A DNA stretch of 64,000 bases from an uncultured Collinsella sp. (GTDB lineage: Bacteria > Actinomycetota > Coriobacteriia > Coriobacteriales > Coriobacteriaceae): contig UQKW01000002.1 of NCBI GenBank assembly GCA_900541885.1, positions 95,469 to 159,468 on the forward strand, given 5' to 3'. Within the stretch, counting starts at the first letter, position 1, and each line of letters opens with the position of its first letter. This document shows positions 1-7,052 of this stretch, piece after piece. The notes under the pieces are model-generated. The model saw only the letters and a program-made list of their open reading frames with translations, did not search any database and was not told the DNA's origin. The position numbers were made by a program, and so were the translations under genes.

Positions 1-601
1 TGAGGATATTAAAGGCATACACAAAGCCATTACTGCAGGTAACCGAGGCACCGATGGCATTCATCAAGTGCAGGTCATAGCGCGGGCTGGAGTTAGCGAC
101 CATCGTGACAGCACAACGCCGACGAGCTGTACGGTCGAGCTTGGCAAGCGCACCTTTTAGATCGGTCGTCGTAACCGACCGACTGGCAAAGGCAACATCC
201 ACCGCTTTCGCGACCGGTCCAACCAAATCCCAATCATCATCCCAAGCAAGCTCAAGCGGCGTAATGAGATCCTCGAGCCCATAGTACTCAATACCAGCAT
301 CAAGCGTGCCCAACATAGCAGGGGAAAAGTCAGCCGCAATCACAGGATGCCCAGCCTGAGCAAGCGGAATAGCAATCGACCCAGCCCCACACCCCATATC
401 AAGCACGGATTCACCAGGCTTTAACGCCAACAGCTTGATAAAGTCCCGGGCATACGGGGCAGTCTCCAACGGACGAAAATGCCGAGCCCGCTTATCCCAC
501 TCAAAAGAATCATCAGCCCGCCGCCGACCAGCCTGCAAGCGCATCCATTCGCCATTCCAATCAGCAGAAAGAAGCTCAGAACGAATCAAACCATCAGCCA
601 C
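1..601 (-). CDS. Class I SAM-dependent methyltransferase, partial (C-terminus beyond the window)
   Basis: Two hundred codons are present and the frame is open at the window edge. A GTG start at 601 is chosen because a good Shine-Dalgarno stretch (AAGGGGGA) lies eight to nine bases upstream; the first residues read MADGLIRSELL. A Rossmann methyltransferase motif I is visible about 70 residues in (VLDMGCGAGSIAIPLA), followed by an acidic loop after strand 2 (VIAADFSPAML) and a motif resembling the family's post-III region. The N-terminal WNGEWMRLQAGRRRADDSFEWDKRA pattern with a conserved W is common in this family of actinobacterial and clostridial methyltransferases of unknown substrate. It lies downstream of a small hydrophobic reading frame on the same strand. 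The substrate cannot be deduced. Confidence 0.85.
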   Translation of the reverse strand, partial: MADGLIRSELLSADWNGEWMRLQAGRRRADDSFEWDKRARHFRPLETAPYARDFIKLLALKPGESVLDMGCGAGSIAIPLAQAGHPVIAADFSPAMLGTLDAGIEYYGLEDLITPLELAWDDDWDLVGPVAKAVDVAFASRSVTTTDLKGALAKLDRTARRRCAVTMVANSSPRYDLHLMNAIGASVTCSNGFVYAFNIL

Positions 602-613
602 GGGCCATCCCCC

Positions 614-795
614 TTACAACAAAAAAGCGACTCCTCCCAAAAGAAGAGCCGCAACCAGCATATATCAGAAAGAACCGATCCAACGCCAAACCGCCATACC
701 AGCAAAGTAGGGCAGAAGCGAAGCGACTGCCAAAGGGATAGAACCCAACCGAGGTCCCGTTGTGCGGGAGCCCCGCCGTCGGGCGGCAAACATAT
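614..795 (-). pseudogene. Possible broken small two-helix membrane protein
   Basis: On the minus strand an ATG at 795 opens a 42-codon frame containing a hydrophobic helix (IPLAVASLLPYFAGMAVW) and ends at a TGA (667-665). In the same frame, directly after it, a second hydrophobic stretch begins (MLVAALLLGGVAFLL) and ends with TAA at 614, thirteen bases before the methyltransferase start. Two membrane-like segments split by a single stop suggest a disrupted small membrane protein, or two tiny genes. The 5' end lies within the left arm of the inverted repeat at 767-908, so the original start may have been displaced. No family was recognised; chance hydrophobicity is possible. Confidence 0.25.
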
Positions 796-908
796 AAGGT
801 CGATCGCGAGTTCCGCACGAGCCGGAGAGCACTTAATGTGCTCTCCGTGCGAGTCAGGACTGTCCGAGCAGGCGACCTTATATGTCTGCCGCCCGACGGC
901 GGGGCTCC
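767..908. repeat. MITE-like inverted repeat with nested hairpins
   Basis: Arms 767-802 and 873-908 are reverse complements over 36 bases with one mismatch. Inside, 824-832 pairs perfectly with 838-846 (GGAGAGCAC / GTGCTCTCC) and 814-818 with 847-851, so almost the whole 142 bases can fold as one long imperfect stem. There is no T tract after either arm, so this is not a plain terminator. It sits 16 bases past the stop of the UPF0210 gene. Size and arm length fit a MITE-like element or a structured 3' element; no clear target duplication is visible. Confidence 0.6.
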
Positions 909-924
909 TCGCCCGAACCCTCAG

Positions 925-2289
925 CTAGTTCTTCAGCGAGTTCAGCGGTGCCGGGAAGCGTCCGCCACGGTGGGCAAGCACGGTGCCGGCGTTGGGGTTC
1001 ACCGGCATGATGGGTGCACGGCCAAACAGGCCGCCGTACTCGACGCAGTCGCCCACGCCCTTGCCGATGGCGGGAATCACGCGGACGGCCGTGGTCTTGT
1101 TGTTGATGACGCCGATGGCCATCTCGTCTGCGATGATGCCGGCGATGGTCTCGACCGGGGTGTCGCCGGGGATGGCGATCATGTCCAGGCCGACGGAGCA
1201 CACGCAGGTCATGGCCTCGAGCTTCTCGAGCGAAAGCGCACCGGCCTCGACGGCGGCGATCATACCGGCGTCCTCGGACACGGGGATGAAGGCGCCCGAG
1301 AGGCCGCCCACGCTGGAGCTGGCCATGACGCCGCCCTTCTTGACGGCATCGTTGAGCATGGCGAGCGCACAGGTCGTGCCGGGGCCACCGCAGGTGCCCA
1401 CGCCGATGATCTCGAGGATGCGGGCAACGGAGTCGCCGATGGCAGGCGTGGGAGCCAGCGACAGGTCGACAATGCCCTTCTCGACACCCAGACGATGGGC
1501 GGCCTCGCGGCTCATGAGCTCGCCGGCGCGGGTGATCTTAAAGGCGGTCTGCTTGATCTTCTCGGCAACCTCCATCATCGATGCGGAGTCGGGCAGCGTC
1601 TCCAGGGCTGCGGCCATAACGCCGGGGCCCGAGACGCCTACGTTGATGACGGCGTCGGCCTCGCCACCGCCGTGGACGGCGCCCGCCATAAACGGGGAGT
1701 CCTCGACCATGTTGGCAAAGCAGACAAACTTGGAGGCGCCGACGGAGTCCTGGTCGGCCGTGAGCTTGGCGGCATCGATGATGGTCTGGGCGGCCATGAG
1801 CACGGCATCCATGTTGATACCGGCGCGCAGGCTGGCGACGTTGACGCTGGAGCAGACGCGGCTCGTGGTAGCGAGCGCCTGAGGGATGGACTGGATGACG
1901 CGGCGGTCGGCGTCGCCGATGCCCTTCTGGACGAGTGCGGAGAAGCCGCCCAGGTAATCGATGCCGAGCGTCTCGGCCGCGCGGTCGAGGGCATGCGCGA
2001 TGGGGGTGAGGTCCTCATCCTTACAGCACGCGGCGATCTGCGCCACCGGGGTGACGGAAACGCGCTTGTTGACGATGGGGATACCGTACTCGCGCTCGAG
2101 GTTCTCGGCGGTCTCGACCAGGTGCTCGGCCGTGTGCGTCACGTGGTCGTAGATCTTCGTGCACATGCGGTCGAGGTTCTCGTCACCGCAACCCATGAGC
2201 GAAACACCCATGGTGATGGTCCTGATGTCGAGGTTCTGCTCCTCAACCATGCCGCGGGTTTCCGCGATTTCTGCGGGCGTGATCGCCAT
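925..2289 (-). CDS. UPF0210 / DUF711 (PFL-like) family protein
   Basis: The 454-residue product matches the UPF0210 (DUF711) family, a set of proteins with distant similarity to the pyruvate-formate-lyase fold whose biochemical role is unresolved. Conserved stretches visible here include TIDIRT-like ITMGVSLMGC near the N-terminus, SSVNVASLRAGINMDAV in the middle, and the glycine-rich IIGVGTCGGPGTTCALAMLNDAVKKGG segment. The ATG at 2289 is preferred over an in-frame upstream start because AGGAG lies eight bases before it. In many genomes the gene follows a small ACT-domain partner (UPF0237); none is present here, since the upstream neighbour is the methionine synthase gene about 110 bases away. 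Length is normal for the family. Confidence 0.88.
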   Translation of the reverse strand: MAITPAEIAETRGMVEEQNLDIRTITMGVSLMGCGDENLDRMCTKIYDHVTHTAEHLVETAENLEREYGIPIVNKRVSVTPVAQIAACCKDEDLTPIAHALDRAAETLGIDYLGGFSALVQKGIGDADRRVIQSIPQALATTSRVCSSVNVASLRAGINMDAVLMAAQTIIDAAKLTADQDSVGASKFVCFANMVEDSPFMAGAVHGGGEADAVINVGVSGPGVMAAALETLPDSASMMEVAEKIKQTAFKITRAGELMSREAAHRLGVEKGIVDLSLAPTPAIGDSVARILEIIGVGTCGGPGTTCALAMLNDAVKKGGVMASSSVGGLSGAFIPVSEDAGMIAAVEAGALSLEKLEAMTCVCSVGLDMIAIPGDTPVETIAGIIADEMAIGVINNKTTAVRVIPAIGKGVGDCVEYGGLFGRAPIMPVNPNAGTVLAHRGGRFPAPLNSLKN

Positions 2290-2397
2290 CCTTGCGCTCC
2301 TATCTGCCAAAACGAGCATAGTCTTATCTATTCTAACGTGCTGCACGTGCCAAGTGGCGCATGCGGCACGTTTTGGTGCTCGGTTGTTTCCGTTGTG

Positions 2398-4956
2398 TTA
2401 CTGCCCAAAGACCTCTTCGGCGATACGAGCGCTTTCGGCGGCGTCCTTAGCGTAGTAGTCCGCGCCGATCTGCTTGGCGTATTCGGGGGTGAGCACGGCG
2501 CCGCCCACGATGATCTTGACGCCCGGGACCTCGGCATGGAGCAACTTGATGGTCTCTTCCATGGCCACGACGGTGGTGGTCATAAGCGCCGAGAGGCCGA
2601 CGAGTTTGATATCGCGCTCCTTGACGGTCTTGAGTACCTCCTGTGGATCGACGTCGCGGCCCAGGTCAAAGACGGTATAGCCGTAGTTATCGAGCAGCAT
2701 CTTGACGATGTTCTTGCCAATGTCGTGGATGTCGCCCTTGACGGTGGCCACGCAGATCTTGCCCTTGTCGGCAATCTCGCCGGCGGGCATCAGGCGCTTG
2801 ATGGTGTCGAAGCCCACGCGCGCGGCCTCGGCCGAGGCCATGAGCTGCGGCAAGAAGAACTTGCCCTGGTCAAAGAGGACGCCAACCTCGTCGAGGGCGG
2901 GGATAAAGTGATTGTTGATAAGATCCATAGCGTCGTGATCTGCCAGCAGACGCTCGGTCTCGGCAGCGATCTCGCCTTTGCGGCCCGAGACGACCATGCG
3001 ACGAATCGGGTCGTCGTTGCCGTCGGTGCCGGCGGTGCCCACGGCAGGCGCGGCATCACTCGATGCGGCCTGAGCTGCCGCCGGGTTTGCGGCGATCTTG
3101 TACGGATCGGTCCAGCCGGCGTAGCGCTCGATGTATCCGGTCGAGCCCTCGTCCTCAACGCTCAACACGCGATAACTGTAGACGGTGTCCATAAAGCGCT
3201 TAGAGCCCGGGTTCATGATGGGGGCGTCCAGGCCCGCGCCAAAGGCGGCAGCCAAAAAGACCGAGCCCAGCAGTGGGCGGGCAGGCAGACCAAAGCTGAT
3301 GTTCGACACGCCGAGTGCGCATTTGACGCCCAGACGCTCCTTGCACAGAGACATGGCGCGCAGGATCTGCTCGGCTTGGCGCTGGTTGGTCGAAGCGGTC
3401 ATGACCAGGCAGTCGATGAGGATACGGTTCGGACCGATGCCGTAGCGGGCGGCTTCGGCCACGATGCGCTCGGCGATGGCAAAGCGCGCCTCGGCGGTAT
3501 CGGGGATGCCGCCCTCATCGAGCGTGAGGCCGACAACGTTGGTGCCGTAGTGGGCGACCAGCGGGAAAATCTCGTCCATGATCTGCTGCTTGCCGTTAAC
3601 GGAGTTGATGATGGGCTTGCCGGCGTAGCGACGTACGGCCGCCTCGACGGCGGCGGGGTCGGTGGAGTCGATCTGCAGCGGCAGCAGCGTGGATCCCTGC
3701 AGCTGCTCGGTTGCCTGTTGGATCACCTTGACCTCGTCGATCTCGGGCAGGCCCACGTTGACGTCCAGGATGTCGGCGCCCTGCTCCTGCTGGCTGATGC
3801 CCTGGCTTACCACGTAATCCAAGTCGCCGTCGCGCAGGGCCTGCTGCAGGCGCTTTTTGCCGGTGGGGTTGATGCGCTCGCCGATGACGGCGATCTTGTG
3901 GCCGTCGCAGGGAAGGTCCACGACCGTCTGGGCGCTCGTGACCGACATGCTGGGCTTGCGATGGCGGGGACTGGGCGTGTGGTTATCGATGAGCGTGCGG
4001 AGTGCTGCCATGTGTGTGGGCGTGGTGCCGCAGCAGCCGCCGACGACGCTCACACCATCCTCGATCATGCCGGCAACGGCCTCGGCGTATTCGGGCGCCT
4101 GGATGTCAAAGACCGTGTTGCCGTCGTCGTCCACATGGGGGAGTCCGGCGTTGGCCTGCACCATGACGGGCTTATCGGTCACGGTGAGCATGCGCGCTGC
4201 CAGGCCGCGGAGCTCTGCCGGACCCTGGCTGCAGTTGATGCCTAGAACATCGGCGCCGATGGCGTCGAGCGTGATGGCGGCGACCTCGGGGCTCGTGCCC
4301 AGGAAGGTGCGGCCGTCCTCCTCAAAGGTCATGGTGGCAAAGACGGGCAGGTCGGAGTTCTCGCGGCAGGCGAGGACGGCCGCCTTAATCTCGGCCAGGT
4401 CGGTCATAGTCTCGATAATAAAGAGGTCCACGCCCGCGGCGACGCCGGCGTGCACTTCCTCGGCAAAGAGGTCGTAGGCTTCGTCAAAGCTAAGCGTGCC
4501 CAGGGGGCGCAGCAGGGCGCCGATGGGGCCGATGTCGCCGGCGACGTAGCGGGCGCCGGCGGCGCGGGCGCAGGAAACCGCGGCTGCAAAGACGTCGGCC
4601 ACGGTAGCAGCGCCGTCGAGCTTGTGGGCGTTGGCGCCAAAGGTGTTGGCGGTGATCACATCACAACCGGCCTGGACATACTGGCGCTGGATATCGGTGA
4701 TGACCTCGGGCTCGTCAAAGTTGAGCAGCTCGGGCAGGGCGCCGGCCTTCATGCCTGCTGCCTGCAGCATGGTGCCCATGCCGCCATCGAATAGCAGATG
4801 TCCCGTGCCCTCGATCGCTGCACGCAGACGCTCGTCCTTGATGCGCAGCTCGTCAATCGTGCGCAGCTTGTACGAGGCGCCGTTGCGGCGGGCGGCATCA
4901 ACCGGTGCCGCCAGCGCGGTGCCATCGGAATCATGAGTGATAAGCGGGGTGAACAT
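2398..4956 (-). CDS. metH: B12-dependent methionine synthase without reactivation domain
   Basis: Transfers the methyl group of 5-methyltetrahydrofolate to homocysteine through methylcobalamin in the cytoplasm. The 852-residue protein has three of the four MetH modules in order: homocysteine methyltransferase (about 45-325, zinc ligands Cys242, Cys308, Cys309 in GINCSQGP and GGCCGTTPTH), the pterin-binding TIM barrel (about 350-610, starting GERINPTGKK), and the helical cap plus cobalamin-binding Rossmann domain (about 650-852, with DIHDIG at 742-747 holding the axial histidine). The C-terminal SAM-dependent reactivation domain is missing, but the next gene on the same strand, nine bases downstream, encodes it. 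The ATG at 4956 has AGGAG upstream. Residues 1-40 are an unusual N-terminal extension relative to the E. coli enzyme. Gene order metF, reactivation domain, metH on one strand suggests an operon. Confidence 0.95.
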   Translation of the reverse strand: MFTPLITHDSDGTALAAPVDAARRNGASYKLRTIDELRIKDERLRAAIEGTGHLLFDGGMGTMLQAAGMKAGALPELLNFDEPEVITDIQRQYVQAGCDVITANTFGANAHKLDGAATVADVFAAAVSCARAAGARYVAGDIGPIGALLRPLGTLSFDEAYDLFAEEVHAGVAAGVDLFIIETMTDLAEIKAAVLACRENSDLPVFATMTFEEDGRTFLGTSPEVAAITLDAIGADVLGINCSQGPAELRGLAARMLTVTDKPVMVQANAGLPHVDDDGNTVFDIQAPEYAEAVAGMIEDGVSVVGGCCGTTPTHMAALRTLIDNHTPSPRHRKPSMSVTSAQTVVDLPCDGHKIAVIGERINPTGKKRLQQALRDGDLDYVVSQGISQQEQGADILDVNVGLPEIDEVKVIQQATEQLQGSTLLPLQIDSTDPAAVEAAVRRYAGKPIINSVNGKQQIMDEIFPLVAHYGTNVVGLTLDEGGIPDTAEARFAIAERIVAEAARYGIGPNRILIDCLVMTASTNQRQAEQILRAMSLCKERLGVKCALGVSNISFGLPARPLLGSVFLAAAFGAGLDAPIMNPGSKRFMDTVYSYRVLSVEDEGSTGYIERYAGWTDPYKIAANPAAAQAASSDAAPAVGTAGTDGNDDPIRRMVVSGRKGEIAAETERLLADHDAMDLINNHFIPALDEVGVLFDQGKFFLPQLMASAEAARVGFDTIKRLMPAGEIADKGKICVATVKGDIHDIGKNIVKMLLDNYGYTVFDLGRDVDPQEVLKTVKERDIKLVGLSALMTTTVVAMEETIKLLHAEVPGVKIIVGGAVLTPEYAKQIGADYYAKDAAESARIAEEVFGQ

Positions 4957-4965
4957 CGAGGGCTC

Positions 4966-5754
4966 CTAATGGTTGGAGTAGCAGGTGGTATGGGCGGCGC
5001 GGAAGCGGCAGTGCTCGCGCATACGGCAGATATTGCAGGTGGGACGGGTCTGGGCATCGTGGACCTCGCCATCGAACAGACCGATTACCGCGGTCACGCT
5101 CTTGGTGGGCATGAGCAGGCTGGTGGGCGTGACGGTAAGCCCGATGAGCCGCGTGGCGTTGAGCGCATTGACGATCGAGCGCTGGGCCGAGAGCGGGCAG
5201 TCGCCGTAGCCGGGACTAAAGCGCCAGTTGCCGGCGAGCCCATGAACGGCGGCGTCCGTCTTGACCTGCTGGTCCATTTGCTCAACGGCGGCTTCCACGT
5301 AAGCGGAGCACGCGGCGTCGAGCACGGCGCCCTCCAGGGGCTGCTGGGCTCCCGTGGTGCGCAGGCGACGCTCGGCGTCCATGCCGAGGGTGCATGCCAT
5401 GAGCGCGGCAAAGCGGGCATCTTTGAGATGTCGATAGATATCGCGACCTCGCAGCTCAACGTTGGTGCCGACCAAGCGAATGCAAGGCTCACTTTGTTCG
5501 TCCACGCCCGTGGCATCGACGGCAAATACGCGGCGCACGCCACGGGGCTCAATGTCAAGTTCCAGACGCTCGACCACAAGCTCAATACGCTGCGACAGCT
5601 CGGGCTCAATCTGCTGGCCGCCGTAACCCAGATACCGCAGCATCTCGGCACGGTCGACACGGGGATGGTGCGCAGCATCGACACGGTAAAGCGCCGGCGA
5701 CGCAAGGTCGGCCGGCACTTCGACAGCGGTTGTATCGATGTGCGGTTTTTCCAT
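4966..5754 (-). CDS. Stand-alone methionine synthase reactivation (activation) domain protein
   Basis: This 262-residue protein corresponds to the C-terminal SAM-binding domain of MetH, which reductively remethylates oxidised cob(II)alamin. The RFSPGYGDCPLSAQ segment is the equivalent of the SAM-binding RxxPGY motif. The C-terminus carries a cysteine-rich tail (CNICRMREHCRFRAAH), seen in many split versions and perhaps metal-binding. The ATG at 5754 overlaps the metF stop by one base (TAATG), so the two are translationally coupled. It ends nine bases before metH begins. A split MetH is known in several Firmicutes and thermophiles; function here is inferred from the domain and context. Confidence 0.85.
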   Translation of the reverse strand: MEKPHIDTTAVEVPADLASPALYRVDAAHHPRVDRAEMLRYLGYGGQQIEPELSQRIELVVERLELDIEPRGVRRVFAVDATGVDEQSEPCIRLVGTNVELRGRDIYRHLKDARFAALMACTLGMDAERRLRTTGAQQPLEGAVLDAACSAYVEAAVEQMDQQVKTDAAVHGLAGNWRFSPGYGDCPLSAQRSIVNALNATRLIGLTVTPTSLLMPTKSVTAVIGLFDGEVHDAQTRPTCNICRMREHCRFRAAHTTCYSNH

Positions 5755-6626
5755 TACCCCAGGCGCTCCATAATGGTCGCGGCGATCGCAGGACGGTTCA
5801 TAGTGTACAGGTGCAGGCCGTCGGCGCCGTGCTCCTTGAGGTCGCAAAGCTGGCGGGCGGCATAATCTACACCGGCTGCCTGCAGGCTCTCGGGGTCGTT
5901 CTCGTACTTGGCGAGAATCTTGATGACGGGGGAGGGCAGCGACGCGCCGCACATAAAGACCATGCGGCTGATCTGCGACTTGCCCATAAACGGCATGATG
6001 CCCGCGGTAATGGGCACGGTGATACCGGCCTTGTCGGCAAGCTCGCGAAAACGGTAGAAGCACTCGTTATCAAAAAAGAGCTGCGTTACAAAGAAGCTCG
6101 CGCCGGCGTCCTGTTTTTGCTTGAGGTGTTCGACCGAGAGGTTGAGGTCCTCACAGGCGATGTGGCCCTCGGGGTAGGCTGCGGCGCCCACGCAAAAGCC
6201 GGCGTCGACGAGCTCGGGGATGAGGTCGCGGGCGTAGGCGTAGTCTGAGGCGGGCTTGTCGTCCTCAGTCGCGCCGGCAGGGAGATCGCCGCGCAGGGCC
6301 AGGATGTTTTCCACGCCGGCGGTGCGGTACTCGTCGATCTTGGCGGCGATATCGGCGCGCGAGCGGCCCACGCAGGTAAGGTGTGCCACCGAGGGTGTAT
6401 CGAATTCGCTCGTAATCATATGCGCGATGGGGGCGGTGGTGGCACCGTTGCCCGAGCCGCCGGCCGAGCAGGTGACCGAGACAAAGCTCGGCGAAAGCTT
6501 GCACAGATTGCCTGCCACCTCGCGAGCCGTGTCGAGGGTAAGCTCGCCCTTGGGCGGGAACATCTCAAACGAAACGGGTGCGGTGCCCTGGGATGCTGCC
6601 TGCTTAAAAACCTCGTCGACGCGCAT
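5754..6626 (-). CDS. metF: 5,10-methylenetetrahydrofolate reductase
   Basis: Reduces methylene-THF to methyl-THF using a flavin, feeding the methionine synthase encoded downstream. At 290 residues it has the usual single-domain bacterial length. SFEMFPPKG at 19-26 holds the catalytic glutamate (Glu21), SVTCSAGGSGN follows strand 2, and the typical FFVTQLFFDNECFYRF and TAGIMPF segments of the FAD-binding TIM barrel are present. The ATG at 6626 has AGGAG eight bases upstream; an earlier in-frame ATG gives a less family-like N-terminus. First gene of the metF - reactivation domain - metH unit and divergent from the glutamine synthetase gene. No recognisable SAM or cobalamin riboswitch was found upstream. 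Confidence 0.95.
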   Translation of the reverse strand: MRVDEVFKQAASQGTAPVSFEMFPPKGELTLDTAREVAGNLCKLSPSFVSVTCSAGGSGNGATTAPIAHMITSEFDTPSVAHLTCVGRSRADIAAKIDEYRTAGVENILALRGDLPAGATEDDKPASDYAYARDLIPELVDAGFCVGAAAYPEGHIACEDLNLSVEHLKQKQDAGASFFVTQLFFDNECFYRFRELADKAGITVPITAGIMPFMGKSQISRMVFMCGASLPSPVIKILAKYENDPESLQAAGVDYAARQLCDLKEHGADGLHLYTMNRPAIAATIMERLG

Positions 6627-6774
6627 ATCGTGCTCCTCTAGATACGTAATAGTGTGATGTGTTGTAAGGATTCTACAGCACCGCTGTGTCACGGTGGAGT
6701 TTCACTCGCTATTTGGGGATACCAATCGAAAATGCTTTGCTATCGGCATTCCCTATAACAGGGCGGTCAATCTA

Positions 6775-6832
6775 GGATGGGGCTATAAAGACTGGTATCT
6801 TATGTGAAATACCAGTTAATAGAGCCCCATCC
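6775..6832. other. Hairpin in the metF / glutamine synthetase divergent region
   Basis: GGATGGGGCT (6775-6784) pairs perfectly with AGCCCCATCC (6823-6832); after a small internal loop CTGGTAT (6792-6798) pairs with ATACCAG (6809-6815). It lies 149 bases upstream of metF and 220 upstream of the glutamine synthetase start. There is no T tract. It could be an operator, a leader hairpin of a long metF transcript or a small repetitive element. Confidence 0.5.
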
Positions 6833-6904
6833 CAAATTGACTACCCTTAAACCATGGGGAGAGGTCTGCAATTTATACAGTTGATTGGCTGTTGAGGGTG
6901 GCAA

Positions 6905-7031
6905 CGCCGTCGCGATGCGGTAACCTCATTGATTGGTTTCGCGACAGCAACATAACGGTAATGTTGCGGAAACACGGCGAGTCTAAGCTATGACTCGTTC
7001 GTTAGTAATCAACACCGCTTCTCACGCGGTG
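6905..7031 (+). promoter_or_regulatory. Structured leader of the glutamine synthetase gene (candidate three-way junction RNA)
   Basis: Read on the plus strand, 6905-6910 pairs with 6974-6979 (CGCCGT/ACGGCG) and encloses two hairpins: 6911-6915 with 6939-6943 (CGCGA/TCGCG, extended by AACC/GGTT inside) and 6947-6953 with 6961-6967 (GCAACAT/ATGTTGC). Two more hairpins follow, 6979-6983/6992-6996 and 7013-7018/7026-7031 (CACCGC/GCGGTG), the last ending nine bases before the AAGGGAG ribosome binding site. A TATACA box at about 6875 could be the -10. It does not match the known glnA or downstream-peptide glutamine riboswitch cores that I can recall. Covariation has not been tested. Confidence 0.4.
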
Positions 7032-7052
7032 CCGATACGAAGGGAGTTCCGT

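Noticed and set aside
760..4245. Very long open frame (1161 codons) on the plus strand opposite UPF0210 and metH
   Set aside because: Low-complexity, glycine/aspartate/histidine-rich translation typical of the antisense of GC-rich codons; the minus strand holds two clear protein families with good starts.
6627..6770. SAM, cobalamin or T-box riboswitch upstream of metF
   Set aside because: No conserved core sequences of these classes could be found on the minus strand.
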